64,000 bases of DNA, taken from positions 186,001 to 250,000 of the forward strand of contig NZ_JAENIQ020000002.1 of the NCBI RefSeq assembly GCF_016595275.2. Direction: 5' to 3'. Positions 1 to 10,988 of this stretch are shown piece by piece. The notes below the pieces were generated by a model, which was not told the origin of the DNA, ran no database searches, and saw nothing but the letters and a program-made list of their open reading frames with translations. This stretch comes from Corynebacterium pygosceleis. GTDB taxonomy: Bacteria; Actinomycetota; Actinomycetes; Mycobacteriales; Mycobacteriaceae. Both the position numbers and the translations under genes were made by a program. Positions within the stretch are counted from its first letter, which is position 1. Every line of letters starts with the position of its first letter.

Positions 1-198
1 CCGGCCGAGGTGTGCCATGACGATGACCTTGGCACCACCGTCGACGAGTTTCTTCAGGGTCGGGAGGGAGGCCGTGATCCGACCGGAGTCGGTGATCTCA
101 CGGTTCTCGTTGAGCGGGACGTTGAAGTCGGAACGGACGAGGACGTAACGGCCCTCGACTCCTTCGGCGATCAGGTCGTTGAGGTTCTTGACGGTCAT
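1..198 (-). CDS. pgk: Phosphoglycerate kinase, N-terminal part (cut by window edge)
   Basis: Glycolytic enzyme that transfers the acyl phosphate of 1,3-bisphosphoglycerate to ADP in the cytoplasm. Only the first 66 codons are in the window; the reading frame runs off the left edge. The translated start MTVKNLNDL, the substrate-loop segment [12 protein letters not shown] and the segment ending VIVMAHLGR are the standard PGK N-terminus. The ATG at 198 has a good Shine-Dalgarno (AAGGAG) six bases upstream. It lies just downstream of gap on the same strand, as in the corynebacterial gap-pgk-tpi operon, separated by a 173-base gap with a strong hairpin. Confidence 0.96.
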   Translation of the reverse strand, partial: MTVKNLNDLIAEGVEGRYVLVRSDFNVPLNENREITDSGRITASLPTLKKLVDGGAKVIVMAHLGR

Positions 199-277
199 CG
201 ATTCTCCTTGGTTTCTGTTCTGTCTGTATCGGGGTAAGGATGTTGGCCGGACCCGTTCGACCGGGTTCGGGTGCGCG

Positions 278-323
278 AACGGCCCGGGGCGTACCTCCGG
301 AGAGGTACGCATCCCGGGCCGTT
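278..323. terminator. Strong hairpin between gap and pgk, T-tract on the + side
   Basis: The arms at 278-297 and 302-323 pair almost perfectly (AACGGCCCGGG with CCCGGGCCGTT, then GTACCTC with GAGGTAC) around a CGGA tetraloop, with a two-base bulge. A TTTTT run at 328-332 follows only in the + direction, whereas gap and pgk are read on the minus strand. On the gap-pgk mRNA the hairpin therefore has A residues before it and no U-tract after it. It may be a processing or mRNA-stability element, or a terminator for antisense transcription, rather than a stop between gap and pgk. Confidence 0.7.
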
Positions 324-371
324 GGCGTTTTTCAGGGCATCAGCCCGGACGGCGGAGGTTTCCGCGCCGTG

Positions 372-1505
<1,134 letters not shown>

Positions 1506-1708
1506 TCACACGAAAAATAGACACATCCGGGCATTAAAACGGACAGCGACACCAACCGAATCCGGCAAAACCAACACCCGGGCACCCACCGATTTTGGAA
1601 TGCAGATCATCTGCCCCGGGGAACCCCACATATCGACCACCCGATCACCCCCGAATAGCGGAGCAGCACTGTTCCCGTCGAGGCCCGTTCGGTCGGCACC
1701 GGTGCATG

Positions 1709-1724
1709 TGTGCCGTTGATCACA
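1709..1724. promoter_or_regulatory. GlxR/CRP-like site in the whiA-gap interval
   Basis: TGTGCCGTTGATCACA matches the CRP-family consensus TGTGA-N6-TCACA except for one base in the left half. It sits in the 439-base gene-free interval 1377-1815, upstream of gap. GlxR, the cAMP-dependent regulator of Corynebacterium, is known to control many glycolytic genes. The site is about 330 bases from the gap start, so its role is uncertain. The rest of the interval holds the gap leader; I see no gene in it. Confidence 0.3.
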
Positions 1725-1815
1725 CCCGGAGAACATGGAGGGGCCGCGGCACAACCTCACGACGGGTCTCCGCCGGTACGGCGAGCTCCGCCGCCACGGG
1801 CTCCGACGATCCCCG

Positions 1816-2802
1816 TCAGGACTCCCCGGAGAACAGGTGCTCGGTGACGGCCTCGGAGGTCTTCGGCACACCCAGTTCCACAGCCCTGCGGTCGGCCATG
1901 GACAGCAGACGTCGGATCCGACCGGCCACCGCGTCCTTGGTCATCTGGGGATCCGCCAGGCGCCCCAGTTCCTCGAGGGACGCCTGCCGGTGCTGGACCC
2001 GCAGTTTCCCCGCTTCCGCGAGATGGTCCGGAACATCCTCACCGAGGATCTCCAGCGCCCTCTCCACCCGGGCGGCCGCCGCGACCGCGGCACGGGCGGA
2101 GCGCCGGAGGTTGGCGTCATCGAAATTCGCCAACCGGTTCGTCGATGTCCGGACCTCCCGCCTGGTGCGCTGCTCCTCCCACTCGAGACGGCTGCGTTGA
2201 GCACCCATCCGCGTGAGCAGTGCGCCGATCGCCTCACTGTCCCGCACGGTCACCCGGTCGGTGCCACGGGATTCCTTCGTCTTCGCGGTGATACCGAGAC
2301 GCCGGGCACAACCGACCAACGCCAGGGCCGCCTCCGGACAGGGGCAGACGACCTCGAGGGCCGAGGAGCGTCCCGGCTCGGTGAGCGAACCGTGGGCGAG
2401 GAACGCACCCCGCCACGCCGCTTCCGCGTCGGAGACCGTCCCGGAGACGACCCTGGGGGGCAGACCACGGACGAGGTGCCCGGACGGCGAGACCAGTCCG
2501 ACCCTGCGGACCGTCTCACGGGCCCCGTCCGTGACCGTCACCGTATAGCTCCTGGTACGCCGTGCTCCACCGGCACCGACGGCACGGATGACCGCCCCGT
2601 GTCCGTAGAGGTCTCTGACGGAGTCCCTGATGCGCCGGGCGGTGTCCATCGACTCGACGTCCGCCTCGATCACCAGTCGGTCGCCCACGACGTCGATCGT
2701 CGCCGAGAAGCGGAGCAGTGACGCGAGCTCCGCGATTCTCGATGCGTCACGTTTGACTGTGACGCGCACCAGCTCTTCCTTGACCCGTGTGGTCAATCTC
2801 AC
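1816..2802 (-). CDS. whiA: WhiA, sporulation/cell-division regulator family DNA-binding protein
   Basis: Probable DNA-binding transcription factor of the WhiA family. The 328 residues show the family layout: a LAGLIDADG-like N-terminal part (VKEELVRV, then residues from about 20 to 200) and a C-terminal helix-turn-helix region with the segments [15 protein letters not shown] and [24 protein letters not shown]. The start is a GTG at 2802. It follows yvcK and rapZ on the same strand with only short gaps, the arrangement conserved across Gram-positive bacteria. In non-sporulating actinobacteria its role is less clear than in Streptomyces. Confidence 0.96.
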   Translation of the reverse strand: MRLTTRVKEELVRVTVKRDASRIAELASLLRFSATIDVVGDRLVIEADVESMDTARRIRDSVRDLYGHGAVIRAVGAGGARRTRSYTVTVTDGARETVRRVGLVSPSGHLVRGLPPRVVSGTVSDAEAAWRGAFLAHGSLTEPGRSSALEVVCPCPEAALALVGCARRLGITAKTKESRGTDRVTVRDSEAIGALLTRMGAQRSRLEWEEQRTRREVRTSTNRLANFDDANLRRSARAAVAAAARVERALEILGEDVPDHLAEAGKLRVQHRQASLEELGRLADPQMTKDAVAGRIRRLLSMADRRAVELGVPKTSEAVTEHLFSGES

Positions 2803-2882
2803 GGTGACCGGCTCCCCTCGGTGTGTGTGTATCCGGTGTACTGACGGACCCTCCGTCGGGCCCGAGCCAATGACCGTCGATA

Positions 2883-3902
2883 CTACCGCCGTGGTTCCGC
2901 GGACACGTGCCGGGTGTAGACGCGCTGGAGCGCCGACGCCAGTTTCACCGGATCATGACGGTTCACCCAGCCACCGTTCCCGTCATCCGCCCGAACCGGT
3001 TCGAAGGTCACGTCCGCCCCGATGGTCGCGGCGGCGCGAGCGAGATAGCGCCGTTCGACCTCGCTGGTGATGGTCGTGGCGTCGATGAGGATGTGGTCGA
3101 CACGGAGTTCGGGGGCGTGCTGCGTGAGCATGTGGATGTGGCGTTCCGTGGAGAACCCGGCAGTCTCCCCCGGTTCGGCGGTCAGGTTGAGGATCACCAC
3201 GCGACACGCGTCGGTCTCCGTCAGGGCGCGGGTGATGTCGGGCACGAGGATGTGCGGGATCACCGAGGTGAACCACGAACCCGGACCGAGGGTGACCATG
3301 TCCGCCGACAGGATCGCGGCGATCGCGTCGGAACCACCCGGAGGATTCTCGGGGAACAACCGGACCCGACGCACGTTTCCTGTCGTCGACGCCACGGCGA
3401 CCTGGCCACGGACCGGACGGACCGACATCGGTTCGTCACCGAGTCCGGCGACCTCCGCCTCGATCTCCAGGGGTTGCTCGCACACCGGCAGGACCCGGCC
3501 GTGGGACTGGGTCAACGCGGCCACCGCGTCAAGTGCCTGGACCTGACTTCCCAGGACATCGGTCAGCCCGGCGATGAGGAGATTACCGACGGCGTGACCC
3601 GCCAGTGCACCGTACCCGCCGAAACGGTGCTGGAGCGTCTCCTCCCACAACCTGCCCTCGTCGGAGTCGCGGGACAACGCCGCGAGAGCCATGCGCAGAT
3701 CCCCCGGCGGGATCTGGCCGAGTTCCTTCCGGATCCGCCCGGATGAGCCCCCGTCATCGGCGACCGTCACGACGGCCGTGATCCGGTCGATGTCCAGATG
3801 ACGGCCGGCCCGGAGCGTCTGGAAGAGACCGTGACCGCCGCCCAGACAGGTCAGGCTTCCCGGCATCCGCACCACCGATTCCCCGCCACTGCCGTGCATC
3901 AT
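2883..3902 (-). CDS. yvcK: YvcK/CofD-like gluconeogenesis factor
   Basis: Member of the YvcK family, a UDP-sugar-binding protein linked to cell shape and carbon-source-dependent growth. The nucleotide-binding GGGHGL lies near residue 20 and is followed by [31 protein letters not shown] is also a family block. I chose the ATG at 3902, preceded by a GGGGGGA ribosome binding site, giving 339 residues; the longer frame would overlap rapZ by 12 codons. It is the middle gene of the rapZ-yvcK-whiA set and probably cotranscribed with both. Confidence 0.95.
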   Translation of the reverse strand: MMHGSGGESVVRMPGSLTCLGGGHGLFQTLRAGRHLDIDRITAVVTVADDGGSSGRIRKELGQIPPGDLRMALAALSRDSDEGRLWEETLQHRFGGYGALAGHAVGNLLIAGLTDVLGSQVQALDAVAALTQSHGRVLPVCEQPLEIEAEVAGLGDEPMSVRPVRGQVAVASTTGNVRRVRLFPENPPGGSDAIAAILSADMVTLGPGSWFTSVIPHILVPDITRALTETDACRVVILNLTAEPGETAGFSTERHIHMLTQHAPELRVDHILIDATTITSEVERRYLARAAATIGADVTFEPVRADDGNGGWVNRHDPVKLASALQRVYTRHVSAEPRR

Positions 3903-3918
3903 GTCCGCTCCCCCCTTT

Positions 3919-4833
3919 TCAGCCACGAGAGATGTCACGGTGGTTGACCGAGACATCGAGCCCGTGGATCCCGTCGAGCTGACGCGCTATCTCGGCCGCC
4001 ACCGCCACCGAACGGTGGTGTCCCCCGGTGCAACCGACTGCGACCGTGATGAAGCTCTTCCCCTCCCTGCGGTAGCCCTCCACCATGGTCGAGAACATGG
4101 ACACGAAATTGTCGATGAACTCCCGGGCCGCCGGCTGCGCCAGCACGTAGTCACTGACGGGCTTGTCGATGCCCCGGAAGGGGCGGAGATCCGGTTCCCA
4201 GTAGGGATTCGGCAGGAAACGCACGTCTACGACGAGATCGGCGTCCGCCGGTGCACCGTTCTTGAATCCGAAGGACTGGACCGTCACGTGCTGACGCATG
4301 TTGTCGATCGTCGCGAAGGAACTCTCGATGGCCCGGCGAAGGTCGTGCACCGACAGATCGGAGGTGTTGATCACCACATCCGCACGCTCCTTGATACCGG
4401 CGAGCACCTCCCGTTCCCTGGAGATGCCCATGCTCAGGGTGTCCTCCCCCTGCAACGGATGCGTCCGGCGTACGGTGTCGAAACGCCGTATCAGCATGTC
4501 GTCCCGCGCATCCATGAACAGGACCGTCGGATTGATTCCCCTGTCCCGGAGTTCATCGAGGACCTGTTGCAGACCCCCGTGAAAATTCCGCGACCTGACA
4601 TCCGTCACCATGGCGAGTTTGCTCACCGGAGAATCGTCACGACGGCACAGTTCGACGAGTTCCACCATCAGCTCCGCCGGAAGATTCTGCGACACGTACC
4701 AGCCCAGGTCCTCGAGGACGCGGGCGGCGGAGCTGAGCCCCGCCCCGGACATACCGGTCACGAGGACCGGAGCACTCTCGATCGAGTGGCCGTTCGAACG
4801 TTCGGGAGAAAAATCGGCTCCATCGACTGTCAT
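3919..4833 (-). CDS. rapZ: RapZ family nucleotide-binding protein (YvcJ)
   Basis: P-loop protein of the RapZ/YvcJ family; in E. coli RapZ controls the small RNA GlmZ, while its role in Gram-positives is mostly unknown. The 304 residues have the N-terminal nucleotide-binding region and the conserved C-terminal half with [20 protein letters not shown] and VNHRDISRG. The P-loop reads [10 protein letters not shown]: the usual Lys or Arg before Ser is Leu, so nucleotide binding may be altered. The stop lies 16 bases before the yvcK start. Start at ATG 4833 by family length. Confidence 0.95.
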   Translation of the reverse strand: MTVDGADFSPERSNGHSIESAPVLVTGMSGAGLSSAARVLEDLGWYVSQNLPAELMVELVELCRRDDSPVSKLAMVTDVRSRNFHGGLQQVLDELRDRGINPTVLFMDARDDMLIRRFDTVRRTHPLQGEDTLSMGISREREVLAGIKERADVVINTSDLSVHDLRRAIESSFATIDNMRQHVTVQSFGFKNGAPADADLVVDVRFLPNPYWEPDLRPFRGIDKPVSDYVLAQPAAREFIDNFVSMFSTMVEGYRREGKSFITVAVGCTGGHHRSVAVAAEIARQLDGIHGLDVSVNHRDISRG

Positions 4834-4894
4834 ACCGACACTCTATCGCAGTAATCCCCACCTGTGACCGGATTGACGGTCACGGTCCACCCGG

Positions 4895-6952
4895 TCAGTT
4901 CGGGTGCAGACCCCGGTAGACCGCCTCGGCGAGAGCCGGACCGAATCCCCTGACCTCCGTGATCTCCTCGATGTTCGCGGCTCTCAACTTCTTCACGCTG
5001 CCGAAATGACGGACGAGCTCCGCCCGCCGGGCGGCCCCCAGCCCCCTGATCCCGTCGAGTTCACTGACCCGCATCCTCTTGCTCCGCTGCTGGCGGTGAT
5101 AGGTGACGGCGAACCGGTGCGCCTCATCCCGGATCTGCTGGAGAAGATAGAGCGCCTGGCTGTTTCGCGGGAGAATGACCGGTTCACCGTCCCCCGGAAC
5201 CCAGATCTCCTCCAGTCTCTTCGCCAGTCCGACAAGCGTCACGTCGGTGACACCCAGTTCATCGAACACCGCCTGTGCGGCGTTGACCTGTGGAAGACCA
5301 CCGTCGACGATGAACAGGTTCGGCGGGTAGGCGAACCTGCGGGCATCGGTGGAATGCTCCTCCACCCGCTCATCGTCGAACCGGGTGCCGTCGAACTCCT
5401 CGGCGTCCGGGACATCGGTGGCGTCCCGGTGGTGCCGCAGGAACCGCCGGCGCGTGATTTCGGCGATGGACGCGACATCGTCACTGTGTCCGTCCCCCGC
5501 CGCCTCCCGGATCCGGTAACGGCGGTAGTCGGATTTCCTCGGTAACCCGTCCTCGAACACGACCAGGGAGGCCACGACGTCGGTGCCCGCGATGTGCGAG
5601 ATGTCGGTGCACTCGATCCGCAGGGGTGCGTCGGACATGAACAACGCCTCCTGGATGTCCCGCAGGGCGGCGGAGCGTGCGGTCAGGTCACCGACACGCT
5701 TGAGCTTGTGCTGCTTGAGGGCTTCCCTCGCGTTGCGTTCGACGGTCTCGGCCAGGGCCCGCTTGTCTCCGCGCTGAGGTACCCGCAGATCGACTTTCGC
5801 CCCTTTCAGCGCACTGAGCCACGCGGTCGTCTCCTCGGGGTCCTCCGGCAGTTCCTGGACGAGGACCTCCCGGGGGACGGGAGAGATCTGCGACTCCTCC
5901 CCGTCGTCGGTGTGGGACAGCTGGTCCACACCGCGGCGCCGGATCCTCTCCGCCTCGGAACGGTCCTCAACGGCACGTTCGGCGGCCTCCCCGTAGAACT
6001 GGGTGAGAAAATTCTGGATGATCCGCGGAACCGCGGGGTCACGACCGTCCTCCCCCATCTCGAGTTCGGTGTCCCCGGTCTTCTCCACGACCCAGCCTCG
6101 CTGACCACGTATCCGGCCACCCCGGACATGGAAGATCTGCACGGCGGCCTCCAGTTCATCGGTGGCGCAGCACACGACGTCCGCGTCGGTACCGTCCCCG
6201 AGGACGACCGCCTGCTTCTCCATCGCCTTCGTGATGGCGCCGAGGTCGTCGCGCAACCGTGCGGCACGTTCGAAGTCCAGGGCCTCCGCGGCGTCGTTCA
6301 TCTCCCGCTCCAGCCGCCGTGTGACCCGGTCGGTCTGTCCCGACATGAACGAGCAGAATCCGTCGACGATCTCGCGGTGTTCCTCGGGGCTGACCCTGCC
6401 GACGCAGGGTGCGGAGCATTTGTCGATGTAGCCGAGGAGACAGGGGCGTCCGAGCTGCCGGTGGCGGTTGAGCACGCCCTTCGAGCAGGTCCGCACGGGA
6501 AAGACCCGGATCAGCAGATCGAGTGTCTCCCGGATCGCCCAGGCGTGACTGTACGGGCCGAAGTACCGTACCCCCCTTCTCCGCGGACCCCGGTAGACGA
6601 ACGCACGGGGAAGCTCCTCACCGACGGTGACCGCCAGCATCGGGTACGTCTTGTCGTCGCGGTACTTGACGTTGAACCGTGGATCGAACCGCTTGATCCA
6701 GGTGTACTCGAGCTGCAGCGCCTCGACCTCGCTGGACACCACGGTCCATTCGACGGACGCGGCGGCGAACACCATCTGCCGCGTCCGTGGATGCAGCTGG
6801 GTGACATCCTGGAAGTAATTGGACAGCCGTGCCCGGAGGTTCTTCGCCTTCCCCACGTAGACGACCCGGCCGGACTCCTCCCGGAATTTGTAGACCCCCG
6901 GATCCGTGGGGACGGTCCCGGGGGCGGGACGGTAACTCGCCGGATCAGCCAC
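4895..6952 (-). CDS. uvrC: Excinuclease ABC subunit C
   Basis: Makes the two incisions flanking a DNA lesion once UvrA and UvrB have loaded, in nucleotide excision repair. The 685 residues show the GIY-YIG nuclease domain at the N-terminus ([22 protein letters not shown]), a UVR motif for UvrB contact around residues 205-240, the RNase H-like nuclease half with [12 protein letters not shown], and C-terminal helix-hairpin-helix repeats ([20 protein letters not shown]). Start is GTG at 6952. It is followed by rapZ-yvcK-whiA, the conserved actinobacterial order. Confidence 0.98.
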   Translation of the reverse strand: MADPASYRPAPGTVPTDPGVYKFREESGRVVYVGKAKNLRARLSNYFQDVTQLHPRTRQMVFAAASVEWTVVSSEVEALQLEYTWIKRFDPRFNVKYRDDKTYPMLAVTVGEELPRAFVYRGPRRRGVRYFGPYSHAWAIRETLDLLIRVFPVRTCSKGVLNRHRQLGRPCLLGYIDKCSAPCVGRVSPEEHREIVDGFCSFMSGQTDRVTRRLEREMNDAAEALDFERAARLRDDLGAITKAMEKQAVVLGDGTDADVVCCATDELEAAVQIFHVRGGRIRGQRGWVVEKTGDTELEMGEDGRDPAVPRIIQNFLTQFYGEAAERAVEDRSEAERIRRRGVDQLSHTDDGEESQISPVPREVLVQELPEDPEETTAWLSALKGAKVDLRVPQRGDKRALAETVERNAREALKQHKLKRVGDLTARSAALRDIQEALFMSDAPLRIECTDISHIAGTDVVASLVVFEDGLPRKSDYRRYRIREAAGDGHSDDVASIAEITRRRFLRHHRDATDVPDAEEFDGTRFDDERVEEHSTDARRFAYPPNLFIVDGGLPQVNAAQAVFDELGVTDVTLVGLAKRLEEIWVPGDGEPVILPRNSQALYLLQQIRDEAHRFAVTYHRQQRSKRMRVSELDGIRGLGAARRAELVRHFGSVKKLRAANIEEITEVRGFGPALAEAVYRGLHPN

Positions 6953-7010
6953 GGATGACCGGACCGTCGTTTCTCATGCGCATCCGCATACCTGACAACC
7001 CCGGACCGCC

Positions 7011-7547
7011 CTAGTCCTCGGGCATGTAGGCGTCCTCCAGCCCCCGGAAATCGGCGACGGCCCGGACGACGGCCTCACCATCCGCGGACTGGAACGCCCA
7101 CATCGGGACGAACTCGAATTCGGGAAGCTCCAGACGGGCCCAGCGGGCACCCTTCGGGAAGGACAGACCGTAGATCACGGACCACGGGTAGAACCTGGTG
7201 CCGATGAAGTTCCTGACCTCAACCCCGTCGGCGTTCGCCCGGACCCGGGGCCGCGCGATACCGATGCAGCAGAAGGAGAGGACGAGTCCCACCCCGACGA
7301 AGGACCACTGGTCGACGGTCGTCACCGCTGCGCCGGTGTCCCCGACGGCGACCGCGAACGCCATGAAGACGTGGACCGCCATGACGACGATCACCGCGAC
7401 CACGGCGAGCACCCTCAGACGCCGGGAGGTGACGACGAGCTCCCACGGACGCCCGGTGGTGGTGGGGGTGTCCGCGGCGAGCATACGGTGAATGTCGACG
7501 CTGCCGTCCGCAGCTCCACTGGTCTTGCCCTCAGGGTTCACGTGCAC
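7011..7547 (-). CDS. Small membrane protein with bacterial PH-like domain
   Basis: A 178-residue protein with two likely transmembrane helices (about residues 47-70 and 82-98) followed by a C-terminal PH-like beta domain of the bacterial PH type (VRANADGVEVRNFIGTRFYPWSVIYGLSFPKG). Proteins of this type occur between uvrC and the riboflavin genes in corynebacteria and mycobacteria; their function is not known. Start is a GTG at 7547, with a second in-frame GTG two codons later; neither has a clear ribosome binding site. The 108 bases up to rpe hold nothing I recognise. Confidence 0.75.
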   Translation of the reverse strand: MHVNPEGKTSGAADGSVDIHRMLAADTPTTTGRPWELVVTSRRLRVLAVVAVIVVMAVHVFMAFAVAVGDTGAAVTTVDQWSFVGVGLVLSFCCIGIARPRVRANADGVEVRNFIGTRFYPWSVIYGLSFPKGARWARLELPEFEFVPMWAFQSADGEAVVRAVADFRGLEDAYMPED

Positions 7548-7655
7548 TCAATCTCTGTCTCGTCGATCCGGCTGTGTCTCGCCGACCAGTCTAGCCCGCC
7601 ACCCCGCCACCCCGGCAAAGAGCGTGCCCGACCCCCGTCTCCGCCGGTGGAACCG

Positions 7656-8315
7656 TCAGGAACGGCGTGCCAACGACCGCAGATGACCGACCTCGGCGTT
7701 CGGGTCATCCGCACCGTAGACCGCTGAACCGGCGACGAAGGCGTCGCACCCGGCTTCTGCTGCGGCCGCGATGGTGGAACGGGAGATACCGCCGTCGATC
7801 TCCACGGTGCAGTCCAGCCCACGTGCGTCGATCTCGCGGCGCAGCGTGCGTACCTTCTCCAACTGGTCGGGCATGAACGACTGTCCACCGAAACCGGGCT
7901 CGACACTCATCACGAGCACCTGGTCGAACTCCTCCAGGATCGGGAGATGGTCCTCGATCGGGGTACCCGGCCGCAGGGAGAACGCCGCACGGGCACCCCT
8001 GCTCCGGATGTGGCGGGCCAGAGCCACGGGGTCCTCCGTCGCCTCGACGTGGAAGATCACGGTGTACGCTCCGGCGTCGATGTGGTCGTCCACCCACTTC
8101 TCCGGGTTCTCGACCATGAGGTGCACGTCGAGCGGTGTGTCCGTCGCGCGGTGAGCTGCGGCGGTGACCATCGCCCCGAAGGAGAGGTTCGGCACGAAGT
8201 GCCCGTCCATGATGTCGACGTGGATCCAGTCCGCGTCAGACACCCGGGAGATCTCCTCCCCGAGACGGGTGAGGTCGGCGGACAGTATTGACGGTGCGAT
8301 GATCGGCTCTGACAT
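7656..8315 (-). CDS. rpe: Ribulose-phosphate 3-epimerase
   Basis: Interconverts ribulose-5-phosphate and xylulose-5-phosphate in the pentose phosphate pathway. The 219-residue TIM barrel has the family blocks APSILSADL, WIHVDIMDGHFVPNLSFG, MVENPEKW, VMSVEPGFGGQSF and VEIDGGIS, which carry the metal-binding His and Asp residues. It follows rsmB after 42 bases and is likely in the fmt-rsmB-rpe operon. In Corynebacterium glutamicum and Mycobacterium the next genes are ribG, ribC, ribA and ribH; here they are missing and a PH-domain gene follows directly. Confidence 0.97.
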   Translation of the reverse strand: MSEPIIAPSILSADLTRLGEEISRVSDADWIHVDIMDGHFVPNLSFGAMVTAAAHRATDTPLDVHLMVENPEKWVDDHIDAGAYTVIFHVEATEDPVALARHIRSRGARAAFSLRPGTPIEDHLPILEEFDQVLVMSVEPGFGGQSFMPDQLEKVRTLRREIDARGLDCTVEIDGGISRSTIAAAAEAGCDAFVAGSAVYGADDPNAEVGHLRSLARRS

Positions 8316-8357
8316 GCACCCATCCTATCGTTCCGGTGTCCGCGGGGCGACAGTGCC

Positions 8358-9941
8358 TCAGTTGTCCCCGACCCGCAGGACACTGAAGAACATCGCGTCC
8401 GTACCGTGCCGGTGCGGCCACATCTGGACGCTCGCGTGTCCGCCGGTGTCCGGCATCCCGCACGCGAATTCGGTCGCGTCCAGTTCCACGACGTCGAGTT
8501 CCGACAACGCCCGTTCGACGACACCACGGGTCTCCCGGAGATCGGGTGAACAGGTCGAGTACACGACCACTCCGCCGGGCCGGACCAGCGACACCGCGCT
8601 GGTGAGCAACTCGAACTGGAGCTTCGTGAGTTCGGCGATGTCCGCCTCGGATTTACGCCAGCGTGCCTCGGGGCGACGGCGCAGGGCACCGAGCCCGGAG
8701 CACGGGGCGTCGACGAGCACCCGGTCGTACCCCGGCTCGAGCCCCGGGTCACGACCGTCGGCCGTCACCACGTTCACCGGCAGCCCGCTGGTCGCGGTGC
8801 GCACGAGTTTCGCCCGGTGTTCGGACACCTCCACCGCGTCGAGGCGGGCACCGTCTATCCGGGCGAGGGCACCGATCAGGGCGGCTTTACCGCCGGGGCC
8901 CGCACAGAGGTCGAGCCACCGTCCCCGGTCGGTCCCCTCCACGGGAGCCTCGACGACGGCACGGGCGATGATCTGGCTGCCCTCGTCCTGGACCGTCGCC
9001 AACCGTTCACGCAGCGGCTCCAGGTCACCGGGGTCACCGGAATCCAGATGGACCGCGTACGGCGAATAGGGACCGGGTTCACCCCCTGTCGCGAGTGCGA
9101 GTTCCTCCGCGGTGATCTCTCCGGGCCGGGCGGCGAGGTGGACCTTCGGCCGCTCCGAATCAGCTGCGAGTGCGGCATCGAGATCCCCCTCGCCGAGGAC
9201 ACGGGCGAAGCTCTCCGCGATCCACACGGGGTGGGCGTTGGCGAAGGCGGTGGCCGCCACTCCCCCCGTCGGGGCGAGTTCGTCCATCCACTCGTCCGGG
9301 GTCTTCCTGGAGATGGTCCGGAGGACGGCGTTGACGAACCCCTTCGCCCGTTCCTGCCCGATGCCCTCGGTCAAGCGCACACCGGTGTCCACCGCCGCGT
9401 GCGGACTGACGCGCATGTTGAGGAGCTGATAGGCCGACAACCGGAGGACGTCGAGAAGCTCCCCGTCGATCGTGTCGAGCGGACGGCTCGACGCAGCGTC
9501 GATCACCTCATCGAGGACCCCGAGCTGACGCAGCGTACCGTAGGTCAGCTCGGTGGCGAACGCCGCGTCGCGGTCGGTGATCCCGTGCGTCCGCAGCAGG
9601 CCCGGCAGGACGAGATTGGCGTAGGCGTCGTCGGCGCGGACCGCCCGGAGCACGTGAAGGGCCGCGGCACGCGGCTCATCGACACCGGGGGTCAGGGGCC
9701 GTACGGAGGTGTTCGGGGAGTTGCGGGCCCCGGGGGAACGGGAGTCGGTCTTCTCTCCGCCACCGGGACGTCCCGACCCGGCCCGGGGACGCCGACCGCC
9801 GGACGGTTTCCCGCCGGAACGCCTCCCCGCCTGACCGCCGGACCGCACCGGCTTCTCTCCGCCGCCACCGTCCCGGTTGGCGGGTTCCTTCCGTCCGCCA
9901 CCGCTCCGTGCACGGAATCCACCGGATCTTTCCAAGCTCAT
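8358..9941 (-). CDS. rsmB: 16S rRNA (cytosine-967-C5) methyltransferase
   Basis: SAM-dependent RNA m5C methyltransferase acting on 16S rRNA. From the ATG at 9941 it has 527 residues; that ATG overlaps the fmt stop as ATGA, which decides the start against a longer frame. Residues 1 to about 75 are a low-complexity basic Gly/Arg/Ser-rich tail, then a NusB-like RNA-binding domain, then the methyltransferase with the SAM loop LDLCAGPGGKAALIGALA, DAPCSGLGALRRRPE and the catalytic-cysteine motif VYSTCSPDLRET. The basic extension is longer than in E. coli and probably adds non-specific RNA contact. Cotranscribed with fmt and rpe. Confidence 0.96.
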   Translation of the reverse strand: MSLERSGGFRARSGGGRKEPANRDGGGGEKPVRSGGQAGRRSGGKPSGGRRPRAGSGRPGGGEKTDSRSPGARNSPNTSVRPLTPGVDEPRAAALHVLRAVRADDAYANLVLPGLLRTHGITDRDAAFATELTYGTLRQLGVLDEVIDAASSRPLDTIDGELLDVLRLSAYQLLNMRVSPHAAVDTGVRLTEGIGQERAKGFVNAVLRTISRKTPDEWMDELAPTGGVAATAFANAHPVWIAESFARVLGEGDLDAALAADSERPKVHLAARPGEITAEELALATGGEPGPYSPYAVHLDSGDPGDLEPLRERLATVQDEGSQIIARAVVEAPVEGTDRGRWLDLCAGPGGKAALIGALARIDGARLDAVEVSEHRAKLVRTATSGLPVNVVTADGRDPGLEPGYDRVLVDAPCSGLGALRRRPEARWRKSEADIAELTKLQFELLTSAVSLVRPGGVVVYSTCSPDLRETRGVVERALSELDVVELDATEFACGMPDTGGHASVQMWPHRHGTDAMFFSVLRVGDN

Positions 9942-10882
9942 ACGAGTACCGTTCCCTCTCCGGGGTGCGCACCGCGCGCCCAGTCCATTGCAGCCATCAT
10001 CTTCTTTCCGGGCGCCTGCACCTGACGCAGCACCACGGCACCGTCCCCGGTGCCCACCACGACACCGTCCCCGGTGACGCGGAGCGCACCGGGCACACCG
10101 GACACCGACGCACCATCCCCGGTGGGCAGGACGGGACCGATCTTCATGCGTTCCCCGTCCAGGGTCGTCCATGCCCCGGGTGCCGGTGTGTGCGCCCTGA
10201 TCCGTCTGTCGATCACCGCTGATGTCGCGGTCCAGTCGATCCGTGCGTCCTCCTTGGAGATCTTCGGTGCGTGGCTCGGTTCCCCCGACTGCGGCGTCGG
10301 GTGCAGGGAACCGTCGGCGATCCCGTCCATCGTGTCGACGAGCAGCCGGGCGCCACTGTGGGCCAGCTTCGTCAGCAGGTCGTCGGCGGTGTCACCGGGG
10401 CTGATCGGTTCAGTGACCGTCCTGAAGACCGGCCCGGTGTCCAGGCCCTCCTCGATCCGGAAGGTCGCCGCTCCGGTCTCCCGGTCACCCGCGGCGATGG
10501 CGGCCTGCACCGGTGCCGCACCCCGCCAGGCCGGGAGCAGCGAGAAGTGGAGGTTCACCCACCCGTGCGGCGCGGCGCCCAGCAGATCCGCGGTGACGAG
10601 GTTTCCGTACGCGACGACGGGTATGCAGTCGGGTGAGAGCTCCGCCAGCCGGGCGCGCAGCTCCCGCCCGTCGGCGGTGTCCGGTTTCAGACTCGTCGGT
10701 TTGAGCACCTCGACGCCGTGTGCCGTGGCCGTCTCGGCCACCGGCGACGGGTGCAGGGTGCGTCCCCGTCCACGACGTGCGTCAGGTCTCGTTATCACCG
10801 CGAGGACCTCGTGGTCCGAAGCCAGCAGCTTCTCAAGGGCGACGACGGCGGGTTCCGGGGTGCCGGCAAAAACCAGGCGCAT
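9938..10882 (-). CDS. fmt: Methionyl-tRNA formyltransferase
   Basis: Formylates initiator Met-tRNA with 10-formyl-tetrahydrofolate. The 314 residues contain the N-terminal Rossmann start RLVFAGTPEPAVVALEKLL and the catalytic region with VNLHFSLLPAWRGAAPVQ, which carries the active-site His, followed by the smaller C-terminal tRNA-binding domain. Start ATG at 10882. The stop overlaps the rsmB start. No peptide deformylase gene adjoins it on either side; the next upstream gene is priA, 106 bases away. Confidence 0.97.
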   Translation of the reverse strand: MRLVFAGTPEPAVVALEKLLASDHEVLAVITRPDARRGRGRTLHPSPVAETATAHGVEVLKPTSLKPDTADGRELRARLAELSPDCIPVVAYGNLVTADLLGAAPHGWVNLHFSLLPAWRGAAPVQAAIAAGDRETGAATFRIEEGLDTGPVFRTVTEPISPGDTADDLLTKLAHSGARLLVDTMDGIADGSLHPTPQSGEPSHAPKISKEDARIDWTATSAVIDRRIRAHTPAPGAWTTLDGERMKIGPVLPTGDGASVSGVPGALRVTGDGVVVGTGDGAVVLRQVQAPGKKMMAAMDWARGAHPGEGTVLV

Positions 10883-10988
10883 AAGCGGGGAACATCCTTA
10901 CTACGGGAATTGGCACGGTCAACGCACCATCCTACGGCCCTGTCCCGGATCTGTTGAAGTCCGTCACCCCGCCGGCACGGGACGACGG

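Noticed and set aside
1506..1871. Open frame in the whiA-gap interval
   Set aside because: No ribosome binding site, overlap with the whiA end, Arg/Pro-rich low-information translation.
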